A stretch of 64,000 bases of DNA from NCEH01 sp043195095 (GCF_043195095.1 NZ_JBAFWN010000010.1); one strand, 5' to 3'; positions 6,692 through 15,435 are shown, counted from the first letter of the stretch. Program-made: numbers and translations. The notes: generated by a model from the letters alone, not told the origin.

Positions 6692-7807
6692 ATGTCGTCT
6701 CGCCGCCTCATCACCGCCAGCGAACGGAGCAAGCTCGACCCGTTCGTCGTCGCCACGGGTGACGCCAGCCCGCGCGATCAGCGCGACCTGATGGAGCGGC
6801 CGTTCTTCTCGCTGGCCAAAGCTAGGCACACGGCGCCGATCCTCTACGAAGCCGCCGGTGTTCGGGTCGAGGTCTACGCCGTGCCCGAGCACGGCATGGC
6901 GACCATCTGGGACGCCGACGTGCTGATCTGGGCGGCGAGCCAGATCGTCGAGGCCGAGAACCTCGGCTTCAAGACCTCGCGCTTCCTTCGCTTCACGCCC
7001 TACCAGCTTCTGACCGCGATCGGTCGGCAGACAGGCGCACGCGATTACAAGCTCCTCAAGGGCGCGCTCGCCCGCCTGCAATCGACCGTCATCCGCACGA
7101 CCATCCGCAACGGCGAACATTGGCGCCGTCATCAGTTCTCCTGGATCAATGAGTGGGAGGAATGCACGACGCGCGACGGCCGCGTCGAGGGTATGGAGTT
7201 CGTACTCCCCGACTGGTTCTACCGCGGCGTCATCGACCGCTCGCTCGTCCTGGCCATCGACCCCGCCTACTTCCGTCTGACCGGCGGCATCGAGCGCTGG
7301 CTTTACCGCGTCGCCCGCAAGCACGCCGGTCGCCAGCCCAAAGGCTGGCTGTTCGAGATCGCTCATCTGCACGAGAAGTCCGGCAGCCTGGTGCGCGTCT
7401 CCGATTTCGCGCTGCAACTCCGACGCATCGCCGCGCGCCAGCCGCTGCCCGGCTATCGCCTGCGCATCGAGTGGCAGGGCCGCCGCGAGCTGCTGCGCAT
7501 CCTGCCGGCTCACATATCCACAGTCCCTGTGGATGGCGCTGTGGAAGCGCTCGGGACTTCGCACGCAAACGATATCGGGACTCCGCACGCAGCCCTATCG
7601 GGACTTCGCACGCACGAACCGCAGCTAACACTTTGGCCGGAAACGGCGATTCCAGGCCTTAACTTAGAGTCTAACTCAGAATCTAACTCTTGTTGTTGGT
7701 CCGCGCGATCTGCGGATAAACGCGCCACCTCCGCTGCGCAGGCCTCCGAGCCACCAGCACGACAGCCATCGCTGCCCTTCGGTCGCAAGCCGGGAAGGAA
7801 GAGATGA
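6692..7807 (+). CDS. repA: Replication initiator protein A family (RepA)
   Basis: The 371-residue product belongs to the plasmid replication initiator RPA family: an N-terminal MERPFFSLAK motif, FLRFTPYQLLTAIGRQTG, YKLLKGALARLQSTVIRTT and GGIERWLYRVARKHAGRQ are typical blocks of its winged-helix core. The ATG at 6692 follows the end of the RdfS-like gene by 14 bases, and its stop overlaps parA by four bases (ATGA). The last third is poorly conserved and its DNA contains direct repeats that resemble iterons. The ICE may therefore replicate as a circle after excision (inferred). Confidence 0.85.
   Translation: MSSRRLITASERSKLDPFVVATGDASPRDQRDLMERPFFSLAKARHTAPILYEAAGVRVEVYAVPEHGMATIWDADVLIWAASQIVEAENLGFKTSRFLRFTPYQLLTAIGRQTGARDYKLLKGALARLQSTVIRTTIRNGEHWRRHQFSWINEWEECTTRDGRVEGMEFVLPDWFYRGVIDRSLVLAIDPAYFRLTGGIERWLYRVARKHAGRQPKGWLFEIAHLHEKSGSLVRVSDFALQLRRIAARQPLPGYRLRIEWQGRRELLRILPAHISTVPVDGAVEALGTSHANDIGTPHAALSGLRTHEPQLTLWPETAIPGLNLESNSESNSCCWSARSADKRATSAAQASEPPARQPSLPFGRKPGRKR
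7516..7534. repeat. Inverted DnaA-box-like pair in 3' part of repA
   Basis: ATCCACAG-TCC-CTGTGGAT is a perfect 8-bp inverted repeat. Each arm resembles a DnaA box (TTATCCACA). It lies 16 bases before the first iteron-like repeat and is a candidate replication-origin element. Confidence 0.45.
7551..7614. repeat. Three iteron-like 17-bp direct repeats (candidate oriV)
   Basis: TCGGGACTTCGCACGCA occurs at 7551-7567, again with one change (TCGGGACTCCGCACGCA) at 7575-7591, and exactly at 7598-7614. The starts are 24 and 23 bases apart, about two helical turns, so the copies lie on the same DNA face. Because 23 is not a multiple of three, the repeats are read in different frames and are not conserved for protein reasons. 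A-T-rich DNA with TCTAACTC twice (7670 and 7682) follows, as expected for a plasmid origin. Confidence 0.55.
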
Positions 7808-8442
7808 TCGTCGCTCTGCTCAACCAGAAGGGCGGCGTCGGCAAGACCACGCTTGCGCTTCATCTCGCCGGCGAGCTGGCGCTGCATGGCAAGCGCGTCA
7901 CGCTGATCGATGCCGACCCGCAGGGCTCAGCACTCGATTGGTCGCAGCAGCGGGCGCGGGAGAACGTCTCGCGGCTATTCGGCGTCGTCGGCCTCGCGCG
8001 AGACACGCTCCATCGCGAAGCGCCGGAAATTGCACGCACCGCCGATCACGTCGTCATCGACGGACCGCCGCGTGTCGCGGGGCTGATGCGCTCGGCGCTC
8101 CTGGCCGCCGACCTCGTGCTGATCCCGGTACAGCCGTCGCCCTTCGATGGCTGGGCTTCGGCCGAGATGCTGGACCTGCTCCGCGAGGCCCGCATCTATC
8201 GCCCCCGGCTCGCCGCGCGCTTCGTGCTGAACCGCTGCGGCGCGCGCACGGTCATCGCCCGCGAGACGGCCGAGACTCTGGCCGATCACGATCCGCCGGT
8301 GCTCACCAGCACCATCGGCCAGCGCGTCATCTTCGCCGACGCCGCGCAATCCGGCCGCCTCGTGTTCGAGCTGGCCGAGCAGAGCGCCGCGGCGCGCGAG
8401 ATCGCGGCGCTCGCCGCAGAAGTTTCGAGGATTGCGCCATGA
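7804..8442 (+). CDS. parA: ParA-family partition ATPase
   Basis: This 212-residue ParA/MinD-type ATPase has the deviant Walker A motif KGGVGKTT at residues 8-15, LIDADPQGSALDW (A' motif) and VVIDGPP (Walker B). The short length, without an N-terminal DNA-binding domain, is that of type Ib ParA proteins. It overlaps repA by ATGA and the following ribbon-helix-helix gene by ATGA, so the three are translationally coupled. Likely role: stable inheritance of the excised, replicating form. Confidence 0.9.
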   Translation: MIVALLNQKGGVGKTTLALHLAGELALHGKRVTLIDADPQGSALDWSQQRARENVSRLFGVVGLARDTLHREAPEIARTADHVVIDGPPRVAGLMRSALLAADLVLIPVQPSPFDGWASAEMLDLLREARIYRPRLAARFVLNRCGARTVIARETAETLADHDPPVLTSTIGQRVIFADAAQSGRLVFELAEQSAAAREIAALAAEVSRIAP

Positions 8443-8693
8443 GCGCGGGTGGCCCCCGACGCGGCTTCGCCGCCCGGCCCGGCAACGCCGAGAGCTGGAT
8501 CAAGGCGCCCGACGCCTCAAGCCGTCGCGGCGACGAGCCCTCCGCCTTCACCGCCCGGTTGACGATCGACGTCACGCCGGCGCTGCGCGGCCGCATCAAG
8601 GTCGCCGCTTTCCGGCGTGGGATCACCGTCGCCGACATGCTGCGCGACCTCCTGGCGCGCGAATTCCCCGCCGATCCCGGAGAGACCTCATGA
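8439..8693 (+). CDS. Ribbon-helix-helix partner of ParA
   Basis: The 84-residue protein has a basic, disordered N-terminus and a C-terminal ribbon-helix-helix core: FTARLTIDVTPALRGRIKVA, then FRRGITVADMLRDLLAREF. Type Ib ParA ATPases usually pair with such small centromere-binding proteins. Both ends overlap neighbours by ATGA (parA before, DUF2840 after). It is therefore likely to be the ParB-equivalent of this cassette; no obvious centromere repeat was identified. Confidence 0.75.
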   Translation: MSAGGPRRGFAARPGNAESWIKAPDASSRRGDEPSAFTARLTIDVTPALRGRIKVAAFRRGITVADMLRDLLAREFPADPGETS

Positions 8694-9205
8694 ACGATAA
8701 CGAGCCGTCGCCGCGCGTCGTGCCGCCATCGCATCGGCGCACCGTCGCACTTACCCATGTCGAGCTGACCTGGATCGAGAAGAAAATCGAACACTGGCTA
8801 CGCTTCGGCCGCCGCGCCGAGGAGAAGATCCTCGATCGCCGCCGCAGCATCTCCAGCTTTAAGCCCGGCAGCATCTTCGCGTTCGTGCGCTGGGCGTCGA
8901 ACGACTACGGCACCGTCGTCTCGCGCATGGACATCGTGCGCGCCGTCGAGCCTGGCGCACGCTTCCAGACGCTGCCCTTCGTGCGCCCGGGCGGCGAGAT
9001 CCTGCTGCGCGTCGATAGCTGGCCCAAGGTCGAGCGCGTTCTGCAGGCGATCGATGCCATCGAGGCGCTCGACATCGATCCCGCCGATGCCGCGCCGGAA
9101 TACTGGCGTCACCTCCACAACCGTTTCGCCGCCGGCCATGAACCGCGCCCCTACACGCGCGAGCAGCACGCCGCCTGGCTCAAGCGCCGGAGCGTCACGC
9201 TATGA
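8690..9205 (+). CDS. DUF2840 family protein
   Basis: The 171-residue product shows the DUF2840 pattern: LTHVELTWIEKKIEHWLRFG, SIFAFVRWASNDYGT, and PEYWRHLHNRFAAGHEPRPY near the C-terminus. The family is found on alphaproteobacterial conjugative elements beside parA and traF. No enzymatic motif is visible and the function is unknown. It is coupled by ATGA overlaps to the ribbon-helix-helix gene upstream and to traF downstream. Confidence 0.85.
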   Translation: MNDNEPSPRVVPPSHRRTVALTHVELTWIEKKIEHWLRFGRRAEEKILDRRRSISSFKPGSIFAFVRWASNDYGTVVSRMDIVRAVEPGARFQTLPFVRPGGEILLRVDSWPKVERVLQAIDAIEALDIDPADAAPEYWRHLHNRFAAGHEPRPYTREQHAAWLKRRSVTL

Positions 9206-9747
9206 CCCGCTTCGGCTACGTCATGACGACGTATTTCGCCATGCTCGTCTTCATCGGCGTGGCCTTCGTTCATCCGGCGCCGCGCCTGATCTGGAACGCC
9301 ACGGCGAGCACGCCCACCGGGCTTTACGCGCTCCGTCCGGCTGGGCGGCTGCACGCGCTCGAACTGGTTGCCGTGCGAGCACCCGAACCCATCGCCAGCT
9401 ATCTCGCCGATGGTGGCTTCCTGCCCAAGGGCGTGCCGTTGCTGAAGCGTGTGATGGCGCTGCCTGGGCAGACCGTATGCCGCGCGGGCGACGCCATCAC
9501 CGTCGATCATATCGCCGTCGGCGCGGCGCGTGAGCGCGATCACCTCGGCCGCCCGCTCCCGCGTTGGAGCGGCTGCCACACGCTCGGCCCCACCGAAGTC
9601 TTCCTCATGAACCCGACCGTCCCGGACAGCCTGGACGGACGCTATTTCGGCCCGCTTCCCACCACCGCGATCGTCGCCCGCGCGGTCCCCTTGTGGACCG
9701 ACGAGGCCGGTGACGGCCGCTTCGTATGGCGTGCCGCCACCGATTGA
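9202..9747 (+). CDS. traF: TraF conjugative signal peptidase (S26)
   Basis: The 181-residue protein has one N-terminal membrane segment (residues 8-24) and the S26 peptidase blocks: ASTPTGLYALR with the nucleophilic Ser, PLLKRVMALPGQTV with the general-base Lys, and PDSLDGRYFGPLP. In RP4, TraF matures the pilin TrbC; a trbC gene is present downstream at 19701, so the same job is likely here. Expected location: inner membrane, active site periplasmic. ATGA overlap with the DUF2840 gene. Confidence 0.88.
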   Translation: MTRFGYVMTTYFAMLVFIGVAFVHPAPRLIWNATASTPTGLYALRPAGRLHALELVAVRAPEPIASYLADGGFLPKGVPLLKRVMALPGQTVCRAGDAITVDHIAVGAARERDHLGRPLPRWSGCHTLGPTEVFLMNPTVPDSLDGRYFGPLPTTAIVARAVPLWTDEAGDGRFVWRAATD

Positions 9748-9782
9748 CCCGCTTCTCAACCCGCCAACAACGGAGGTTTCCC

Positions 9783-10073
9783 ATGGCGCAGATTGGTCAG
9801 TTCACCCGAGACAAGTCCGGCTTCACCGGGCGCATCCAGACGCTCTTCTTCTACCGTGACCTTTCCCTCGTTCCGGCCGAATCCTCCGATGCAGAGAACG
9901 CGCCGGACTACCGCATCCACCTTGGCGATGGCGACGGCCCGGAGATCGGCGCGGGCTGGAAGCGCACCGGCGAGAAGGCGGGCGAGTACGTCTCGCTCGT
10001 CATTGACGATCTGGCGCTGTCACAGCCGATCCGCGCGAACCTCTTCCAGTCGGGCGATGACAAGTCGGCCTGA
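9783..10073 (+). CDS. DUF736 family protein (copy 2)
   Basis: A 96-residue DUF736 protein: MAQIGQFTRDKSGFTGRIQT, then YRIHLGDGDGPEIGAGWKR and LVIDDLALSQPIRANLFQ. It is diverged from the copy at 3869 but shares the strand order and the terminal P-I-x-A-N-L-F motif. A GGAGG site lies just before the start. It sits between traF and the lytic transglycosylase, a conserved position in this ICE type. Function unknown. Confidence 0.85.
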   Translation: MAQIGQFTRDKSGFTGRIQTLFFYRDLSLVPAESSDAENAPDYRIHLGDGDGPEIGAGWKRTGEKAGEYVSLVIDDLALSQPIRANLFQSGDDKSA

Positions 10074-10122
10074 GTGCTGAACTGGAACCGTCCGCCGAAG
10101 CGCGGCGATCGGGGCTGATCAC

Positions 10123-10839
10123 ATGCGGCGCGCGCTTCTTCTGCTCGCCAGCGTGACGGCGTTCGGCATGCCCGTCGTCGCCGTTCACGCTCAGGCGACG
10201 CCCATCGCGGTGCAGGCTTCGAGCGATTCCTACGCCGCTCTCGTTACCGAAGCCGCGCAACGCTTCGGCATCCCGGCGGCATGGATTCGAGCGATCATGC
10301 GGATCGAGAGCCGTGGCGATCGACGCGCCATCTCACCCAAGGGCGCGATGGGCCTAATGCAGCTCATGCCCGAGACATGGGCAGCGCTGCGCGCTCGCTA
10401 CGGCCTCGGGCGCGACGCGTTCGACCCGCACGACAACATCCTGGCTGGTGCGGCTTTCCTGCGCGAGATGCACGACCGCTACGGATCGCCAGGATTCCTC
10501 GCGGCGTATAATGCCGGGCCTGGGCGATACGAAGATTATCGCGATCGGCATCGTCCGCTGCCGCCTGAAACCGTCGCTTACGTCGCAGCGCTTGTCCCTT
10601 TTGTCGGGGACGGCGCGACCGATGGGCCTGTCCTCGTGGCGGCCTCCGATCCGTCGTCCTGGACCCAGGCGCCGCTTTTCATCGTGCGATCGGCAAGCGC
10701 TGAACCTTTCGATCGCGCGACGGCCAAACCGCCGTCGAGCGACTCGCCGCCTGGCGTCTCGGTGCGCGACCTGTCGGCCATCGCACCGCAATCCGATGGG
10801 TTGTTCGTCCACGTTTCCGCAGCGGGGCCGAAGCCGTGA
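10123..10839 (+). CDS. Lytic transglycosylase (VirB1-like)
   Basis: The 238-residue protein starts with a signal peptide (cleavage likely after AVHA, about residue 24). The SLT domain follows: WIRAIMRIESRGDRRAISPK holds the catalytic Glu of the ES motif (about residue 61), then GAMGLMQLMPETW and AFLREMHDRYGSPGFLAAYN. It should cut peptidoglycan in the periplasm to open a passage for the type IV secretion channel. The C-terminal 80 residues are low-complexity. It precedes the candidate oriT and relaxase gene. Confidence 0.9.
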   Translation: MRRALLLLASVTAFGMPVVAVHAQATPIAVQASSDSYAALVTEAAQRFGIPAAWIRAIMRIESRGDRRAISPKGAMGLMQLMPETWAALRARYGLGRDAFDPHDNILAGAAFLREMHDRYGSPGFLAAYNAGPGRYEDYRDRHRPLPPETVAYVAALVPFVGDGATDGPVLVAASDPSSWTQAPLFIVRSASAEPFDRATAKPPSSDSPPGVSVRDLSAIAPQSDGLFVHVSAAGPKP

Positions 10840-11024
10840 TCGCGCCGCTCTTCCATCGACGTGCCACTACATCGCCTAGGTCACCTCGGGCTTTCCGTGT
10901 CGGCTCGGCGGCCCCCAGCGGCTCAGGAGGATGCATCGCAAACACAGGGGGCGATTTCGCAGGCAGGCGTGGGGAAGCGTGCTTCCGGGAAGAAGGAAGG
11001 GCGGACAGGGGAGGAGAGCAGAAA

Positions 11025-11085
11025 CCAACCGACCGAGGGCCAGATAAAAGGCCGCAGGGTGCGGCTCGGTCGGTCGGTTGTTTTT
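11025..11085. repeat. Long inverted repeat with T-tract upstream of relaxase gene
   Basis: ACCGACCGAG (ending at 11037) pairs with CTCGGTCGGT (11065-11074); the right arm repeats CGGT and runs into CGGTTGTTTTT. The 27-base loop contains a smaller GC-rich dyad. It could be a rho-independent terminator for the upstream genes or a structural part of oriT. Confidence 0.5.
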
Positions 11086-11100
11086 GCTGGGGTTTTTCAC

Positions 11101-11193
11101 TGATCCGGCAATGTGTGGCGTCCACCCGCAATGTGCGCGCGGCCTGCAATCCCTTGCCGGAGCTGGGTTTCCTGCACATTGCGGGGGCCGGCC
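11101..11193. other. Candidate oriT (nic region) with GCAATGTG repeats
   Basis: Immediately before the relaxase start, GCAATGTG occurs at 11108 and 11128, and its reverse complement at 11174. CCCGCAATGTGC (11125-11136) and GCACATTGCGGG (11174-11185) form a perfect 12-bp inverted repeat. Relaxases usually act on an oriT next to their own gene, and an inverted repeat beside the nic site is common. The nic position cannot be assigned. The 354 bases from 10840 to 11193 hold no gene. Confidence 0.45.
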
Positions 11194-12933
11194 ATGGCTG
11201 AGGAGAACGACTTCCAGCCACGGCCTGGCCGCATCCGATCTTCTCGCAGTCAGCGCGCCAAGCCGTTCATCGCCCAGGCGCTCGCCGCCGCTCAGCGTGC
11301 CGGCGGCGGCATCTCGCGGCACGGCCTGCTCCGGAGCAACAGCCGCTCGACCTTCGGCCGCGGCCGTGTCGCCGCCGTCCGGGCGAACCATCTCCTGACA
11401 GGCCGCTCGCGTCTGGTGACGGTTAAGACCCGCGTGGTCCGTCACACCGCCCGGTCCGCGCCGCTCGGCGCCCATCTCGGCTACCTCCGGCGCGAGGGCG
11501 TCACCCGGGACGGGGAGAAGGCGCGGCTGTTCGGTCCCGAGACCGACGACACCGACCCGAAAGCCTTCGCCGAGCGGTGCGAGAAGGACCGCCACCATTT
11601 CCGGTTCATCGTCTCGCCCGAAGACGCCCCGGAGATGGCCAACCTCCAGAGCTTCACTCGCGAGCTGGTCGGCCAGATGGAGAAGGATCTCGGCACCAAG
11701 CTCGACTGGGTCGCCGTCGATCACTGGAATACGCAGCACCCGCACGTCCACATCATCGTGCGCGGCGTCGCCGAAGATGGTCAGGACCTGGTCATCTCGC
11801 GCGACTACATCAAGGAGGGGATGCGCGCCCGCGCCCAGGACCTGGTCACACAGGAGCTGGGGCTGCGCAGCGATCTTGATATCCGGCACGCGCTCGAGCG
11901 CCAGGTGGAGGCCGAGCGCTGGACCCAACTTGATCGGCAACTGGTTCGCGATGCCGATCGGCATGGCGTCGTCGACCTGGCTCCCGGCGCCGCTCAGCCG
12001 CCCGACGAATTCCATAGTCTAAAGGTCGGACGGCTGCGGCATCTGGAGAGCCTCGGCCTCGCGCATCAGATCGGCCCCGGCCAATGGACCACGGACGCGG
12101 CCGCAGAGACGACGCTACGCGAACTCGGCGAGCGCGGCGACATCATCAAGCGCATCCACCGCGGCCTGACCGAACGCGGCATCGATCGGGCGACCGCGAG
12201 CTACGTCCTCGCCGGCGAGAGCCTCGACGTTCCCATAGTCGGCAGGCTCGTCGACCGTGGCCTCGACGACGAGCTGAAGGGCACAGCCTATGCCGTGGTC
12301 GACGGCGTCGACGGCCGCACCCACCACATAAAATTTCCTGACCTCGACGCCGCCGGCGACAGCGCGCCGGGCTCAGTTGTCGAGCTGCGCAAGTTCGATG
12401 ATGCGCAAGGTCGACGTCGCGTCGCGCTCGCCGTGCGGTCCGATCTCTCGATCGAGAACCAGGTGACGGCCAGCGGTGCGACCTGGCTCGATCGGCAGGC
12501 CGTCGCCCGTGATCCCGTGGCGCTTGGACAAGCCGGCTTCGGCGCCGAGGTGCGCGACGCGATGGACCAGCGGGCCGAACAGCTCGTCGAGCAGGGCCTC
12601 GCGGAACGCCAGGCACGAGGCATCGTCTTCTCCCACGGCTTGATCGGCACACTTCGGCGACGGGAGGTCGAGGCCTTGGGCGAGCGGCTCGCGGCCGAGA
12701 CCGGCCAGCCATTCAATCAGGCGGCCGCCGGCGAGTATGTCGCTGGCGCCTATCGCCAGCGGTTCGCGCTCGCCTCGGGCCGCTTCGCCATGATCGACGA
12801 CGGCCTTGGCTTCCAGCTCGTGCCCTGGACGCCCTCTCTGGAGAAGCAACTCGGCCGCCACGTCTCCGGCGTCACGCGGGGCGACGGCGGGATCGACTGG
12901 GGCTTCGGCAAAAATCGGGGGCTCGGCCTGTGA
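11194..12933 (+). CDS. rlxS: DUF3363-type relaxase (RlxS/VirD2-like)
   Basis: The 579-residue relaxase has a basic N-terminus (residues 10-75) and a VirD2-like nickase domain: HLGYLRREGVTRDG, then DRHHFRFIVSPEDAPEM and the metal-binding histidine triad NTQHPHVHIIVRG near residue 185. The long C-terminal half is the DUF3363 region. It should cut oriT, stay bound to the 5' end and pilot the strand into the recipient. The ATG at 11194 is 8 bases after the GCACATTGCGGG arm; earlier in-frame codons run through the candidate oriT and were rejected. traG follows directly. Confidence 0.9.
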   Translation: MAEENDFQPRPGRIRSSRSQRAKPFIAQALAAAQRAGGGISRHGLLRSNSRSTFGRGRVAAVRANHLLTGRSRLVTVKTRVVRHTARSAPLGAHLGYLRREGVTRDGEKARLFGPETDDTDPKAFAERCEKDRHHFRFIVSPEDAPEMANLQSFTRELVGQMEKDLGTKLDWVAVDHWNTQHPHVHIIVRGVAEDGQDLVISRDYIKEGMRARAQDLVTQELGLRSDLDIRHALERQVEAERWTQLDRQLVRDADRHGVVDLAPGAAQPPDEFHSLKVGRLRHLESLGLAHQIGPGQWTTDAAAETTLRELGERGDIIKRIHRGLTERGIDRATASYVLAGESLDVPIVGRLVDRGLDDELKGTAYAVVDGVDGRTHHIKFPDLDAAGDSAPGSVVELRKFDDAQGRRRVALAVRSDLSIENQVTASGATWLDRQAVARDPVALGQAGFGAEVRDAMDQRAEQLVEQGLAERQARGIVFSHGLIGTLRRREVEALGERLAAETGQPFNQAAAGEYVAGAYRQRFALASGRFAMIDDGLGFQLVPWTPSLEKQLGRHVSGVTRGDGGIDWGFGKNRGLGL

Positions 12934-12974
12934 CCGACCCTACCCACCAGCAACTTCAAGAAAGGAAGTCCGCT

Positions 12975-14957
12975 GTGTCCGCGACCAAAATCCTCTGGGG
13001 CCAGGTCATCACCGTCTTCGCCATCGTGCTGCTGGCGATCTGGACGGCCACGGAATGGACCGCCTGGCGCCTCGGCTTCCAGCCGGAGCTTGGGCGGCCT
13101 TGGTTCGAGCTGTTGCATTTCCCCTTCTATCTGCCCCCAGCCTTTTTCTGGTGGTGGTACGCCTACGACGCCTATGCGCCGTCCATCTTCGTCGAGGGCG
13201 CATACATCGCGGCATCGGGCGGACTGATCGCCGCTGCCGTCGCGATCGGCATGTCGGTCTGGCGGGCCCGCGAAGCGAAGAATGCCGACACCTACGGCTC
13301 GGCGCGATGGGCGCAACCGAAGGAGATCGAGCAGGCCGGGTTGCTCGGCCCGGACGGTGTCGTGCTCGGTCGGCATCAGCGCAGCTATCTGCGCCATGAC
13401 GGGCCGGAGCATGTGCTGTGCTTCGCCCCGACCCGGAGCGGCAAGGGCGTGGGCCTCGTTATTCCCTCTTTGCTCACTTGGCCCGGCTCGGCGATCGTCC
13501 ACGACATCAAAGGTGAGAACTGGCAGCTTACCGCCGGCTTCCGTGCCCAGCATGGCCGCGTCCTTCTATTCGATCCGACCAATGCGAAGTCGTCTGCCTA
13601 CAATCCGCTGCTCGAGGTCCGGCGCGGCGAATGGGAGGTGCGCGATGTGCAGAATATCGCCGACATTCTGGTCGACCCGGAAGGCAGCCTCGAGAAGCGC
13701 AATCACTGGGAGAAAACCAGCCATGCTCTGCTGGTCGGCGCGATCCTGCACGTCCTCTACGCCGAAGAGGACAAGACGCTCGCCGGCGTCGCCGCTTTCC
13801 TGTCCGACCCCAAGCGGCCGATCGAGTCCACCCTGGCGGCGATGATGAAGACCGCCCACCTCGGCGAGGCCGGCGTCCATCCCGTGGTCGCCTCCGCCGC
13901 GCGCGAGCTGCTGAACAAATCCGCCAACGAAAGGTCCGGCGTGCTGAGCACGGCCATGTCGTTCCTCGGCCTCTATCGCGATCCAGTCGTGGCCGAAGTG
14001 ACGCGCCGCTGCGACTGGCGGATCGGCGACATCGTTGCCGGCGATCGGCCGACGACGCTCTACCTCGTCGTGCCGCCGTCCGACATCAACCGCACCAAGC
14101 CGCTCATCCGCCTGATCCTCAACCAGGTTGGCCGGCGGCTGACCGAGGATCTGCAGGCCAAGGCCGGGCGCCGCCGGCTCCTCTTGATGCTCGACGAGTT
14201 CCCGGCGCTCGGCCGCCTCGACTTCTTCGAGTCCGCGCTGGCCTTCATGGCGGGCTACGGGATCAAGAGCTTCCTGATCGCCCAGTCGCTGAACCAGATC
14301 GAGAAGGCCTATGGCCCGAACAATTCGATCCTCGACAACTGCCATGTGCGGGTCAGCTTCGCGACCAACGATGAGCGGACGGCGAAGCGGGTCAGCGATG
14401 CGCTCGGCACCGCGACCGAGATGAAGGCGATGAAGAACTATGCGGGGAGCCGGCTATCTCCATGGCTCGGGCATCTCATGGTCTCGCGCTCGGAGACCGC
14501 GCGCCCGCTGCTGACGCCTGGCGAGGTGATGCAACTCCCACCTAGCGACGAGATCGTCATGGTGTCGGGCGTCCACCCGATCCGGGCGAAGAAAGCACGC
14601 TACTACGAGGATGAACGGTTTCAGGAGCGCATCGTGGCTCCACCCGATCCGGTGCAGCCGAAAGAGGGACGCCCCGACGATTGGAGTTCGCGCCCGTTAC
14701 CGCCGCGGCCGCCGGCGCCGGCAGCGGCCGATGGCGAGGACGCCGACGACGAAAACCCGAAGAACGCCGACCGCCGGAAGCAGCCGGAACTCAGCCAAGG
14801 CACGGTCGAGAAGCAGGCTCCGATCGAGAATGAATTTGCGCTCGACCAGCCCGACGAGATGGAGGAGGACGCACCGCGCATCGGCCGCATGAACGACCTG
14901 ATGCAGGGCCTCGCCCAGCAAGCCTCGCTCGATCCCGGCGACGATCTCGGGACGTGA
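12975..14957 (+). CDS. traG: TraG/VirD4 coupling protein
   Basis: The 660-residue type IV coupling ATPase has two N-terminal membrane segments (about residues 5-25 and 45-65, plus one near 80-100), Walker A APTRSGKGVGLVIPS near residue 153 and Walker B LLLMLDEFPALGRLD near residue 405. It links the relaxase-DNA complex to the secretion channel at the inner membrane. I prefer the GTG at 12975 with AAGGAAG six bases upstream; a GTG at 12930 overlapping the relaxase stop would add 15 residues. The C-terminal tail is acidic and low-complexity. Confidence 0.92.
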   Translation: MSATKILWGQVITVFAIVLLAIWTATEWTAWRLGFQPELGRPWFELLHFPFYLPPAFFWWWYAYDAYAPSIFVEGAYIAASGGLIAAAVAIGMSVWRAREAKNADTYGSARWAQPKEIEQAGLLGPDGVVLGRHQRSYLRHDGPEHVLCFAPTRSGKGVGLVIPSLLTWPGSAIVHDIKGENWQLTAGFRAQHGRVLLFDPTNAKSSAYNPLLEVRRGEWEVRDVQNIADILVDPEGSLEKRNHWEKTSHALLVGAILHVLYAEEDKTLAGVAAFLSDPKRPIESTLAAMMKTAHLGEAGVHPVVASAARELLNKSANERSGVLSTAMSFLGLYRDPVVAEVTRRCDWRIGDIVAGDRPTTLYLVVPPSDINRTKPLIRLILNQVGRRLTEDLQAKAGRRRLLLMLDEFPALGRLDFFESALAFMAGYGIKSFLIAQSLNQIEKAYGPNNSILDNCHVRVSFATNDERTAKRVSDALGTATEMKAMKNYAGSRLSPWLGHLMVSRSETARPLLTPGEVMQLPPSDEIVMVSGVHPIRAKKARYYEDERFQERIVAPPDPVQPKEGRPDDWSSRPLPPRPPAPAAADGEDADDENPKNADRRKQPELSQGTVEKQAPIENEFALDQPDEMEEDAPRIGRMNDLMQGLAQQASLDPGDDLGT

Positions 14958-14964
14958 GGTCCGC

Positions 14965-15411
14965 ATGGTGACGGCAAAGAAGAAGGCGCAGCTTTCCGTG
15001 TATCTCGATCCGGATGTCATGCGGGCCTTGTCGGCCTATGCGGCGCGACGGGAGCAGTCGATGTCGCTGATCGCCGAAGCTGCGATCGCGTCGTTCCTGT
15101 CGCCGGATGCAGATGAGCGCAGGGAGGCCGCCATCGCGAAGCGGCTCGACCATCAGGACCGGCGCCTAGCTCGGCTCGAGCGCGATGTCGGGATCGGTGT
15201 CGAGACGCTGGCGCTGTTCATCCGCTTCTGGCTCAACACCACACCGCCGCTCCCCGAACCGGCCGCCAAGGCGGCGCGGGCGCAGGCTGGAGCGCGCTAC
15301 GACAATTTCGTCGCCACGCTGGGCCGGCGTCTGAACGAAGGTCCGAAGTTGCGGCAGGAAATTCCGGACGATGTTCAGGAGCCTTCGGCAACCCAATTCG
15401 ATGCCAAATGA
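14965..15411 (+). CDS. CopG-like ribbon-helix-helix protein
   Basis: The 148-residue product begins with a CopG-type RHH core (AQLSVYLDPDVMRALSAYAA, then RREQSMSLIAEAAIASFL) followed by a coiled segment (DHQDRRLARLERDVGIGVET) and one hydrophobic stretch. In this ICE type a CopG-like gene normally separates traG from trbB. Here the next downstream element is not trbB but the antisense defence cassette, which begins 24 bases after the stop codon. Role probably in transfer regulation or relaxosome assembly (inferred). Confidence 0.8.
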   Translation: MVTAKKKAQLSVYLDPDVMRALSAYAARREQSMSLIAEAAIASFLSPDADERREAAIAKRLDHQDRRLARLERDVGIGVETLALFIRFWLNTTPPLPEPAAKAARAQAGARYDNFVATLGRRLNEGPKLRQEIPDDVQEPSATQFDAK

Positions 15412-15435
15412 GGCTCATGGCCCCCTATCTTCCGG

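Noticed and set aside
7551..7614. CRISPR-like array from the 17-bp repeats in repA
   Set aside because: Only three units of 17 bp with 6-7-bp gaps, inside a gene, and no cas genes; iterons fit better.
11025..11085. Riboswitch or small RNA upstream of the relaxase gene
   Set aside because: The hairpin and T-tract are more simply read as terminator or oriT structure; no known riboswitch core was recognised.
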